Assembly (NCBI GenBank): GCA_001796495.1
Contig: MGMR01000022.1
Coordinates: 8,400 to 21,991 of the forward strand
Length of the DNA: 13,592 nt
DNA from: Chloroflexi bacterium RBG_13_51_18
GTDB lineage: Bacteria; Chloroflexota; Dehalococcoidia; Dehalococcoidales; RBG-16-60-22
Direction of reading: 5' to 3'
A program made the position numbers and the translations under genes. Shown piece by piece: positions 1 through 5,464 of the stretch. Each line of letters starts with the position of its first letter. Position 1 is the first letter of the stretch. The notes beneath the pieces were generated by a model. That model ran no database searches, was not told the origin of the DNA, and saw nothing but the letters and a program-made list of their open reading frames with translations.

Positions 1-231
1 GTCGCCGACCGACTCGATATCGCTCGTCCGAAAGCATTTCTGGCAGGAAGCCAGTCGAGGAGCGGGAGGAGCCGCCTCCCCAAGAAAATAGGGCTTGATT
101 TGCACCATGCCTGCGCTGGTCAACAACAGGGTGGGGTCGCCCTTCGGTATAAGGGAAGAGCTGGGAATTACCTTATGCCCTTTTTCCTCGAAGTACTTTA
201 AAAACGCCGAACGTATTTCATCGCTATTCAT
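1..231 (-). CDS. alaS: Alanyl-tRNA synthetase, N-terminal fragment (cut by window edge)
   Basis: Reading leftward from ATG at 231-229 gives 77 codons that stay open to the window edge. The peptide begins MNSDEIRSAFLKYFEEKGHK and carries the class II AlaRS motif 1 region (LLLTSAGMVQIKPYFLG, about residues 34-50), followed by SCQKCFRTSDIESVGD. AlaRS charges tRNA-Ala in the cytoplasm. What is visible is only the start of the catalytic domain; the rest of that domain and the tRNA-recognition, editing and C-Ala domains would lie outside the window. The segment after QKC is shorter than in E. coli AlaRS, which has a GGKHNDLENVG-type loop there; this looks like a lineage difference. The start is supported by GGAG (minus strand, 243-240) eight bases upstream and by its own promoter at 270-299. 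It follows galU on the same strand. The identification is confident although only a fragment is visible. Confidence 0.93.
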   Translation of the reverse strand, partial: MNSDEIRSAFLKYFEEKGHKVIPSSSLIPKGDPTLLLTSAGMVQIKPYFLGEAAPPAPRLASCQKCFRTSDIESVGD

Positions 232-269
232 TTACCGGACTCCAGAAAAACAGATGATTATTTACATAG

Positions 270-299
270 ATTGTAAGTTGGAGAGCTATAAACTGTCAA
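270..299 (-). promoter_or_regulatory. Promoter of alaS
   Basis: On the minus strand there is a perfect -35 TTGACA (299-294), an 18-base spacer and TACAAT (275-270), one mismatch from consensus. The predicted transcript would start near 263, about 30 bases before the alaS ATG. The promoter lies just beyond the galU stop codon, so alaS can be transcribed independently of the holA-ROK-galU genes. Confidence 0.65.
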
Positions 300-308
300 T
301 GAGAGGAG

Positions 309-1169
309 CTAGAGCAGCTTTTTCAGGTATTTTCTCAATTCCGAGGCAATATCCTCACGTTTGAGAGCAAGGTCGACGTTGGCTTTAAGCCAGCCCAGCG
401 GCGTGCCAGCATCATATCTTGTGCCATCAAGTTCGAGAGCGAAGAGTTTTTCCTGCTTGAGTAACGTATTAAGAGCATCGGTCAGCTGCACCTCGCCGTT
501 CTTACCGGGCGGGGTAATTTTTAAAATATCGAAGATAGCAGGCGTCAGGATATACCTGCCGATTATGCCGAGGCGGGACGGAGCCTCCGATGGTTCCGGC
601 TTTTCTACCAGTCCCACCACTTTATAGACTTTGTCCTCCACCTTTTCAGGCTCGATGATGCCGTATTTACGAGTATCTTCATCACCGACACTTTCGACGG
701 CGATAACACCAGAACCGTATTTTTCACAGATTGCCGTCATCTGCTTCAATGCGGGCACTTTACTATTAATAATATCGTCCGGCAACATTAAGGCAAAAGG
801 TTCATCGCCCACGATATCCTTGACCGTTAAAACAGCATCGCCGAGTCCTTTCTGTTCTTTCTGGCGGATATAGCAGATATTCACCATGCTGGAAATTTCC
901 TGCATGCGCTGCAGCAGCCCCGATTCTTTCTTCCGTTCAAGAAAATGTTCCAGTTCGAACGCGCGGTCGAAGTAATCTTCAATAGAACGCTTCCCTGCCG
1001 AAGTTACGATAATAACCTGCTCGATACCGGAGTTAACCGCTTCTTCTACGGAATATTGAATAAGCGGTTTATCCACCAGAGGCAGCATTTCCTTAGGCTG
1101 GGAGCGGGTAACGGGCAGAAAGCGTGTGCCCCAGCCGGCGGCAGTGATAACAGCTTTACGTATTTTCAT
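309..1169 (-). CDS. galU: UTP--glucose-1-phosphate uridylyltransferase (GalU)
   Basis: This 286-residue protein matches the usual length of bacterial GalU, which makes UDP-glucose and pyrophosphate from UTP and glucose 1-phosphate in the cytoplasm. Visible motifs are the nucleotide-binding loop AAGWGTRFLP (10-19), PKEMLP (25-30), VDKP (32-35), KGLGDAV (107-113), the metal/sugar-binding LPDD (129-132), VEKPEP (188-193), GEVQLTDA (225-232) and the late YDAGTPLGW (252-260). Trp13 replaces the more common Leu/Gly in the GxGTR loop. The ATG shares one base with the stop codon of the upstream ROK kinase (TAATG), and GGGAGGAAG lies immediately before it, so the two are probably translationally coupled. 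UDP-glucose would feed cell-surface glycans or glycosylation; the actual use cannot be told from this window. A related nucleotidyltransferase such as RfbA is less likely because the GalU motifs are intact. Confidence 0.95.
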   Translation of the reverse strand: MKIRKAVITAAGWGTRFLPVTRSQPKEMLPLVDKPLIQYSVEEAVNSGIEQVIIVTSAGKRSIEDYFDRAFELEHFLERKKESGLLQRMQEISSMVNICYIRQKEQKGLGDAVLTVKDIVGDEPFALMLPDDIINSKVPALKQMTAICEKYGSGVIAVESVGDEDTRKYGIIEPEKVEDKVYKVVGLVEKPEPSEAPSRLGIIGRYILTPAIFDILKITPPGKNGEVQLTDALNTLLKQEKLFALELDGTRYDAGTPLGWLKANVDLALKREDIASELRKYLKKLL

Positions 1170-2149
1170 TACTTCCTCCCCATATCAAGAGCAAAAGCCG
1201 CGGCGCCGTAGACCCCCGCCTCATTGCCAAGCTGTGCTTTAACGATTTGTATTCCCCGCGAGTTAATGGAAAACGCCCTTTCCTCCACCATTTTACGACC
1301 CGGTGCGATAATCATTTCACCGAGTCCGGCCATGCCTCCACCGATAATAATCATCTCCGGATTAAAGATATTGGCGATGTTTACCATCCCGATACCGAGA
1401 TAATAAGCCGCCCGTGCGATAACATCCTGCGCCAGCCTGTCGCCGTTTTTGGCGGCCTCTCCAATCATTTCTACAGTAATTTTTTCCAGTTCGCCACCCG
1501 AGACAGCAGAAAGAGCGGTTTTTTCACCATGACGAATACGAGCTACAGCATCCGTTACTATAGCCGTACCGGAGGCCAGGATTTCCAGACAGCCGGTATT
1601 ACCGCAGCCGCACGTTGGTCCAGCAGCTTCAACGGTCATATGGCCAAGTTCCCCGGCGCCGCCACGGGCACCCAGATACAATTTTCCATCGATAATAATA
1701 CCGCCGCCGATACCAGTGCCGAGTGTGAGCAGGACAAGGTCCTTTATCCCCTTCCCCACTCCATAACGCTGCTCGCCAAGGGCAGCGGCGCTGGCATCGT
1801 TGAGAACATACGCGGCAACGCCCATTTTGTCTTTGATAATGTCCGCCAGCGGCAGGCCTGCCCAGCCAGGGAGGTGGGGAGAGGGAGTAACTACCACGCC
1901 CCGGCCGGTATCGATACCACCGGCGCAGGCTATTCCGATAGCCTCTAGTTGATTTTGTGATACATTATTGTTCCTGATTATATCTCTTACGGCTGCGAGT
2001 ACTCGTTCAATGACGGCTTCTACGCCTTCAACAGCCATGGTTTGACGTACGTCTTTGGCTTGCATCTTGCCATCTGCATCAAAAAGCGCGGTCATTATCT
2101 TGGTACCGCCGATATCCAAAGCGACAACCGGCCCATTCTTTTTCTGCAT
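1169..2149 (-). CDS. ROK-family sugar kinase, probable glucokinase
   Basis: This 326-residue protein has the full ROK architecture: the phosphate-binding loop DIGGTK (12-17), catalytic Asp118 in LNDAS, the second ATP motif GTGIGGG (144-150), ExGH at 167-170 and the ROK zinc site formed by His170 with Cys180, Cys182 and Cys187 (CGCGNTGC). The length and the E-x-G-H and CxCGNxGCxE signatures fit glucokinases of this family, which make glucose 6-phosphate from glucose and ATP. There is no N-terminal helix-turn-helix, so it is not a ROK repressor. Other hexoses or N-acetylated sugars cannot be excluded from sequence alone. The ATG has only a weak ribosome binding site (AAAGA region). The stop overlaps the galU start by one base, which suggests a joint role in feeding glucose towards UDP-glucose. 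It lies 52 bases downstream of holA. Confidence 0.88.
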   Translation of the reverse strand: MQKKNGPVVALDIGGTKIMTALFDADGKMQAKDVRQTMAVEGVEAVIERVLAAVRDIIRNNNVSQNQLEAIGIACAGGIDTGRGVVVTPSPHLPGWAGLPLADIIKDKMGVAAYVLNDASAAALGEQRYGVGKGIKDLVLLTLGTGIGGGIIIDGKLYLGARGGAGELGHMTVEAAGPTCGCGNTGCLEILASGTAIVTDAVARIRHGEKTALSAVSGGELEKITVEMIGEAAKNGDRLAQDVIARAAYYLGIGMVNIANIFNPEMIIIGGGMAGLGEMIIAPGRKMVEERAFSINSRGIQIVKAQLGNEAGVYGAAAFALDMGRK

Positions 2150-2162
2150 AATTTTCTTTAAA

Positions 2163-2178
2163 CCCTTTTCTTAAAGGG
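2163..2178 (-). other. Small hairpin between holA and the ROK kinase
   Basis: CCCTTT and AAAGGG form a perfect 6-bp stem with a four-base loop, 13 bases upstream of the kinase ATG on the minus strand. Only three U residues follow it, so it is a poor intrinsic terminator. It might affect translation or mark an mRNA processing point between the two cistrons. This is a weak signal in a short gap. Confidence 0.25.
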
Positions 2179-2201
2179 GCGTATTAATCAAGATTACAAT
2201 C

Positions 2202-3221
2202 TTAAGCGGAAACGGCACCGCTTCGTCCCAACTCCGCAACCAGTATATCCAGGACAAGCTCCGGGTTGCTGTATTTTCCAGTCTTCACAGATACATCAGC
2301 CTCCACCAGTTTGTGATATACCTCATTGAGACGCGGCAACGTATATTTATCCGCCTGTTCCCAGGCCTTGCGCAACACAAAATCGGAGGTCAAGCCGAGT
2401 CTGGTCTGAATAATTCCTCTAGAAATGCCGCGGTCACGCATTTCCCTGACCTGAAAGATTATCCTGACCTGACGTGAAAGCAACACCAGGATTTGCGCCG
2501 GCGTCATGCCACGCTGGAAAAGCTGCTGCAGGAGTTCCTGGGCTACACTCACCCGGGACTCTATAATAGCGTCGACCATATTGAAGACATTAGCTTCCTG
2601 GGCATAGCTAACCACCGCGTTCACGTCCTCTTCTTCAATAGAGCGTTCACCGATAAAGAGAACAAGTTTGTCAATCTCATTAGCCATCGTCCACAAGTCA
2701 TTGCCGACCAGACGCACCATCAAGTCGATAGCTTTCCTGGAGATACCGGCGCCCTTTTTCTCGAGAGAAACCCGCTGCTCTATCCACCGCACTAAATCCT
2801 CGCGTTTCAACATGGGAAATCTACGCACCTTACCGATGGAGGCCAACTCAAGCAGAAGCGGATTGGCAGCTTTAATATCCCCGCCGATAATAACCAGTTC
2901 GGTAAAAGGCGGAAGATTCCTGATACTCTCTACCAGGGGTTGAAAGTCTTCCGACTGGCCGGTCCGGCGGGACGACTTTTTCTTTTTAACTCTGCCTTTC
3001 GGTTCGAACCGTTCCAGCAGCCCTTCAATGACGACGAGCCGTTTGTCCGCCAGAAAAGGCACGGTCTGACAGGCAGAGCGCAACTGTTCCGGCGTTACTT
3101 TACCCCCCTCAAGGACTGCCGTATTGGACATTAAAGCAGCAGGGTCGCCGATAGACTTTTTTATTTCATCCAGCGCCTGGCGGAGGGAAAAATCATTCTC
3201 GCCGATGAGTATATGCAGCAA
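2202..3221 (-). CDS. holA: DNA polymerase III subunit delta
   Basis: This 339-residue protein has the length and layout of HolA, the clamp-loader wrench that opens the beta sliding clamp during DNA replication. It begins with the typical (M)LHILIGENDFSLRQALDEI. An AAA-like N-terminal domain lacking a Walker A motif follows, then the ELVIIGGDIKAANPLLLELA region and the conserved C-terminal collar helices (AQILVLLSRQVRIIFQVREM, about 242-261; KTGKYSNPELVLDILVAEL near the end). The start codon is TTG (3221-3219), chosen because it aligns with family N-termini and has GAGGAAG about seven bases upstream; no ATG fits. A basic insertion, KGRVKKKKSSRR (75-86), is notable and could contact DNA or be a flexible loop. 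It is the first gene of the leftward cluster and is preceded by an extended -10 promoter. Confidence 0.92.
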   Translation of the reverse strand: MLHILIGENDFSLRQALDEIKKSIGDPAALMSNTAVLEGGKVTPEQLRSACQTVPFLADKRLVVIEGLLERFEPKGRVKKKKSSRRTGQSEDFQPLVESIRNLPPFTELVIIGGDIKAANPLLLELASIGKVRRFPMLKREDLVRWIEQRVSLEKKGAGISRKAIDLMVRLVGNDLWTMANEIDKLVLFIGERSIEEEDVNAVVSYAQEANVFNMVDAIIESRVSVAQELLQQLFQRGMTPAQILVLLSRQVRIIFQVREMRDRGISRGIIQTRLGLTSDFVLRKAWEQADKYTLPRLNEVYHKLVEADVSVKTGKYSNPELVLDILVAELGRSGAVSA

Positions 3222-3265
3222 ATTATTCTTCCTCGATAATTTTCACAGCTAAGTTTTGATATGTA

Positions 3266-3274
3266 ATTATAGCA
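3266..3274 (-). promoter_or_regulatory. Extended -10 promoter for holA
   Basis: On the minus strand the sequence TGCTATAAT gives a perfect -10 hexamer (3271-3266) with the extended TGn motif. No good -35 is found at 16-18 bp; a TTGATA (3299-3294) lies 22 bp away. Extended -10 promoters can work without a -35. Transcription would start near 3259, about 38 bases upstream of the TTG start. Confidence 0.55.
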
Positions 3275-3302
3275 TATAGAACCGCAAACCCTGTATCAAC
3301 AT

Positions 3303-3331
3303 TTGACAAAAATCCGCCCATAGGGAATAAT
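3303..3331 (+). promoter_or_regulatory. Promoter for the HEAT-like gene and probably the YchF-like gene
   Basis: A perfect TTGACA (3303-3308) is followed after 17 bases by AATAAT (3326-3331), one mismatch from consensus. The transcript would start near 3338 and carry a leader of about 54 bases. The -35 sits back to back with the TTGATA of the leftward strand (3294-3299). Confidence 0.6.
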
Positions 3332-3391
3332 CGCAAAGAGAATAAAAAACAATATACCGAATTACCTAATATTATCGAGAGGTGAACTGCT

Positions 3392-3631
3392 ATGCCGGAT
3401 TTCGACGAAGAAGGCAATAAATACGACGAATTGAAGAAAATGGCAAATATCGCCACAGATTTACAGCTTTCCGGTAAGATGAGAGTCCAGGCAATCAACC
3501 TGCTGGGCGATATGGCAACCCACGAATCGCTACTTGTCCTGCTTAATCTGGCAGCTAATGATAAACTGAATATCGATGAAAGAGACCTGGCGCTTAAAAG
3601 AGCCCGCGAAATCGTTAAAAAAGGTCGCTGA
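3392..3631 (+). CDS. Small HEAT-like helical protein of unknown function
   Basis: This 79-residue ORF starts at ATG 3392 behind a strong ribosome binding site (AGGTGA, 3380-3385, six bases before the start) and a good promoter. I do not recognise a named family. The sequence is almost all helix-forming: after a charged start it has ELKKMANIATDLQ (13-25), RVQAINLLGDMATHESLLVL (30-49) and LALKRAREIVKK (66-77). The alternation of short amphipathic helices with a DM.TH turn resembles one and a half HEAT/armadillo repeats, which usually mediate protein or nucleic acid contacts. It has no cysteines, signal peptide or membrane segment, so it is probably cytosolic. It lies divergent from holA and 35 bases upstream of the YchF-like gene, so it probably shares a transcript with the latter. 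The coding assignment is solid; the function is open. Confidence 0.75.
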   Translation: MPDFDEEGNKYDELKKMANIATDLQLSGKMRVQAINLLGDMATHESLLVLLNLAANDKLNIDERDLALKRAREIVKKGR

Positions 3632-3666
3632 TATCCAGGCATCACCGGCAGTCAACCCTTGGTTAA

Positions 3667-4773
3667 ATGAGCATTAATATCGGTATCATCGGTTTGTCCC
3701 AGAGCGGGAAGACCACCGTTTTCAGCGCACTAACCGGGGGTAAAGCCGATACTAAATCCCACACTACCGACGGCCTATCTCCTCACATAGGCATAGCCCA
3801 TGTTCCGGAACCTCGCCTGAAAGTGCTGGCAGACCTGTTTCATCCACCCAAGGTGGTATTTTCAGAGGCTAAGTATGTAGACATCGGAGCTTCCGTCAAA
3901 TCTCTGGTCACGGATAAGGGGATTGGCGGCCAGTTGCTAAACCAGCTTAGCACCGTGGATACTCTAATGATTATCATTCGCGCTTTTGAAGATGAAAGCG
4001 TCGCCCACCCCCAGGGCAGCCTGGATATCAAGAGGGATATCAATACGCTCAACCTGGAACTGGTCTTTTCCGACCTGACCATCATGGAAAGAAGGCTGGA
4101 GAAACTGGAAACATCTTTAAAGGCGGCTAAACCCGGAGAGCGCCAGGTTATTTTGCAGGAAAAGGAAATTTTACTAGGATTTCAAACCGAACTGCAAAAC
4201 GACAAGCCATTGCGCACCCTGGCTATTGAATCCGCGGCTGCCAAGCTAATAGCTAATTACCAGTTTCTCACCGCCAAACCTGTGCTTATCGTGGTAAATA
4301 TAGATGAAAAGCAAATTCCACAAGCAGCCTCCATGGAAGCCGACCTAAAGACGCAATTCTCCGATGCAAAATGCAGGGTAATAACACTATGCGCCAAGCT
4401 GGAAATGGAGCTGGTGCAGCTCGATGAAAATGCCGCGCAGGAATTCCGCGACGAGTACGGGCTCAAAGAATCCGGGCTGGAACGGACCATTAAGATGTCT
4501 TACGAACTTTCAGACATGATTACTTTTTTTACCATCGGGCAGAACGAAGTTAGAGCATGGTCGATTGTCAAAGGCACAACCGCTCTGAAGGCCGCCGGCA
4601 AGATTCACACGGACATGGAAAAAGGGTTCATCAGGGCAGAATGCATCGGACTGAATGAACTGGTTGAATGCGGCAGCATCGCCGAGGCGCGAAAAAAGGG
4701 ATTACTTCGTCTTGAGGGCAAGGAGTATATCATCCGGGACGGAGATGTGGTTACCGTACTTTTTAATGTGTAG
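3667..4773 (+). CDS. Divergent YchF/OLA1-like P-loop NTPase with C-terminal TGS domain
   Basis: This 368-residue protein has the length and domain order of YchF: G domain, helical insertion (about 122-200) and a C-terminal TGS/DUF933 domain (about 286-367) with HTDMEKGFIRAE (314-325). The P-loop is GLSQSGKTT (9-17) in place of the usual GLPNVGKST. The position of the YchF G4 motif reads NIDE (211-214), consistent with the family's NxxE type and ATP preference. The region expected to hold DIAGLVxGAS reads DIGASVKSLV (72-81), so the DxxG glycine is displaced. YchF proteins bind ribosomes and act in translation and stress responses; whether this form still hydrolyses nucleotide is uncertain. A stop codon directly precedes the ATG (TAAATG), and no Shine-Dalgarno is visible, which suggests coupling to the small gene upstream. 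Its 3' end overlaps the oppositely oriented nfeD-like gene by 11 bp. Confidence 0.85.
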   Translation: MSINIGIIGLSQSGKTTVFSALTGGKADTKSHTTDGLSPHIGIAHVPEPRLKVLADLFHPPKVVFSEAKYVDIGASVKSLVTDKGIGGQLLNQLSTVDTLMIIIRAFEDESVAHPQGSLDIKRDINTLNLELVFSDLTIMERRLEKLETSLKAAKPGERQVILQEKEILLGFQTELQNDKPLRTLAIESAAAKLIANYQFLTAKPVLIVVNIDEKQIPQAASMEADLKTQFSDAKCRVITLCAKLEMELVQLDENAAQEFRDEYGLKESGLERTIKMSYELSDMITFFTIGQNEVRAWSIVKGTTALKAAGKIHTDMEKGFIRAECIGLNELVECGSIAEARKKGLLRLEGKEYIIRDGDVVTVLFNV

Positions 4774-5176
4774 GACTGCCATCGCGTTTACGCACGAGTA
4801 GTTTCAAACCGTTCTCACCAATTACTAAAATACCTTCGCCGGCAGCGATATTGCCTTCTTCAGATACCGCTCCCCAGAGCTCCCCGCGTATTTTCACCAT
4901 GCCTTCAGGAGTCAGAGCGCCATCAGCTTTCCCTACCGTACCGACCATCGATGGCAATCCGGCCGGTACCTGCTTGTTCAAAGCGCGGCTGGTAAAAATA
5001 AAAAGCCACATGCCGAAGATACCCCAGGCAACCATTACACCGATCAAGACACCGACATGCAGATTTATATCAAACTCAGGGAGCAAAAAACGCCAAATGA
5101 CCCAGATAGCCGCCTGTTCCAGCGCCATGCTGACAATCGCCAGCAACAGTCTCGTCATAATTAAACTTTTCATCAT
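4763..5176 (-). CDS. Short NfeD-like membrane protein with C-terminal OB-fold
   Basis: This 137-residue protein has two predicted membrane helices (about 8-32 and 41-62), followed by a soluble NfeD-type OB domain. Its core, GTVGKADGALTPEGMVKIRG (79-98) followed by ELWGAVSEEG, then GEGILVIGENGLKLLVRK, is the family hallmark (LxPxGxVxxxGexWxA). Short NfeD proteins usually partner with stomatin/SPFH proteins and are thought to organise membrane microdomains; no SPFH gene or ClpP-like protease domain is present here. The N-terminus is MMKSLIM, so translation may begin at either of the first two Met codons; no clear ribosome binding site is seen. The gene converges on and overlaps the YchF-like gene by 11 bp, and diverges from rpoB. 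The family is clear; the partner and role are not. Confidence 0.85.
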   Translation of the reverse strand: MMKSLIMTRLLLAIVSMALEQAAIWVIWRFLLPEFDINLHVGVLIGVMVAWGIFGMWLFIFTSRALNKQVPAGLPSMVGTVGKADGALTPEGMVKIRGELWGAVSEEGNIAAGEGILVIGENGLKLLVRKRDGSPTH

Positions 5177-5273
5177 ATTTTCTTATTTCAATAAAGAAAG
5201 GTAATATAATATTATCATTTTTAACTATAAAATAAACAGTAAAACAGCTATATCCAAAATATTTTACTAAATC

Positions 5274-5292
5274 ATGTCAAAAAGCTTGACAT
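5274..5292. repeat. Inverted repeat overlapping the rpoB -35 box
   Basis: ATGTCAA (5274-5280) and TTGACAT (5286-5292) are perfect inverted copies separated by AAAGC. Adding the next bases gives 10 of 11 matching positions per arm (5270-5296). The right arm contains the -35 hexamer, so a dimeric regulator bound here would block or modulate RNA polymerase. It could also be a by-product of two back-to-back -35 elements. Confidence 0.5.
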
Positions 5293-5315
5293 CATTAAAA
5301 CTATTGTGATATCAT
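5286..5315 (+). promoter_or_regulatory. rpoB promoter
   Basis: A perfect -35 TTGACA (5286-5291) is followed by an 18-base spacer and TATCAT (5310-5315). The -10 is one mismatch from consensus and is preceded by TGA, which forms an extended TGn -10. Transcription would start near 5322, leaving a leader of about 140 bases before the rpoB ATG. It is the strongest promoter-like match upstream of rpoB. Confidence 0.7.
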
Positions 5316-5329
5316 TTATATTTGTAATA

Positions 5330-5416
5330 ATGCCCCAAGTGTTTGTTATTTTTACTTCCCAAACGTTGATATTCTGAATGTTGCCGTACGTGCGTTTGCG
5401 TTTTTACCTCGAGTAA
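5330..5416 (+). other. Two tandem very short ORFs in the rpoB leader
   Basis: ATG at 5330 opens a 15-codon frame (MPQVFVIFTSQTLIF) that ends at TGA 5375-5377. ATG at 5378 follows at once and opens a 12-codon frame (MLPYVRLRFYLE) that ends at TAA 5414-5416. Neither has a clear ribosome binding site. The first ATG is only about eight bases from the predicted transcript start, so it could be read as a near-leaderless message. Chance is a real alternative. Confidence 0.25.
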
Positions 5417-5464
5417 TATTGTCATTGATAACCTGGAATTGCTGTATTTATCTAAGGAGTAGAG

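Larger units (their letters stand above)
5177..5464. promoter_or_regulatory. Intergenic region between nfeD-like gene and rpoB
   Basis: This 288-base gap is AT-rich in its left half (5177-5330) and holds the rpoB promoter (5286-5315), an inverted repeat over the -35 (5274-5292), two tiny ORFs (5330-5416) and the rpoB ribosome binding site AAGGAG (5454-5459). A minus-strand TTGACA (5280-5275) points towards the nfeD-like gene but lacks a good -10 at normal spacing. No tRNA, known riboswitch or ribosomal protein leader was recognised. Confidence 0.6.

Noticed and set aside
95..364. 89-codon plus-strand frame near the left edge
   Set aside because: It overlaps the alaS start and the galU end on the other strand, both of which have clear homology; it has no support of its own.
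1247..1948. 233-codon open frame on the plus strand opposite the ROK kinase
   Set aside because: It lies wholly inside a well-conserved kinase gene, has no family resemblance and no ribosome binding site; it is a shadow of the minus-strand coding sequence.
2190..2203. Palindrome AAGATT-AC-AATCTT overlapping the holA stop
   Set aside because: A 14-base AT-rich palindrome with a two-base centre, not at a promoter and partly coding; chance is sufficient.
3223..3645. 140-codon minus-strand open frame covering the small HEAT-like gene
   Set aside because: It crosses the divergent promoter region and is Ser/Leu-rich nonsense; the plus-strand frame has the promoter and ribosome binding site.
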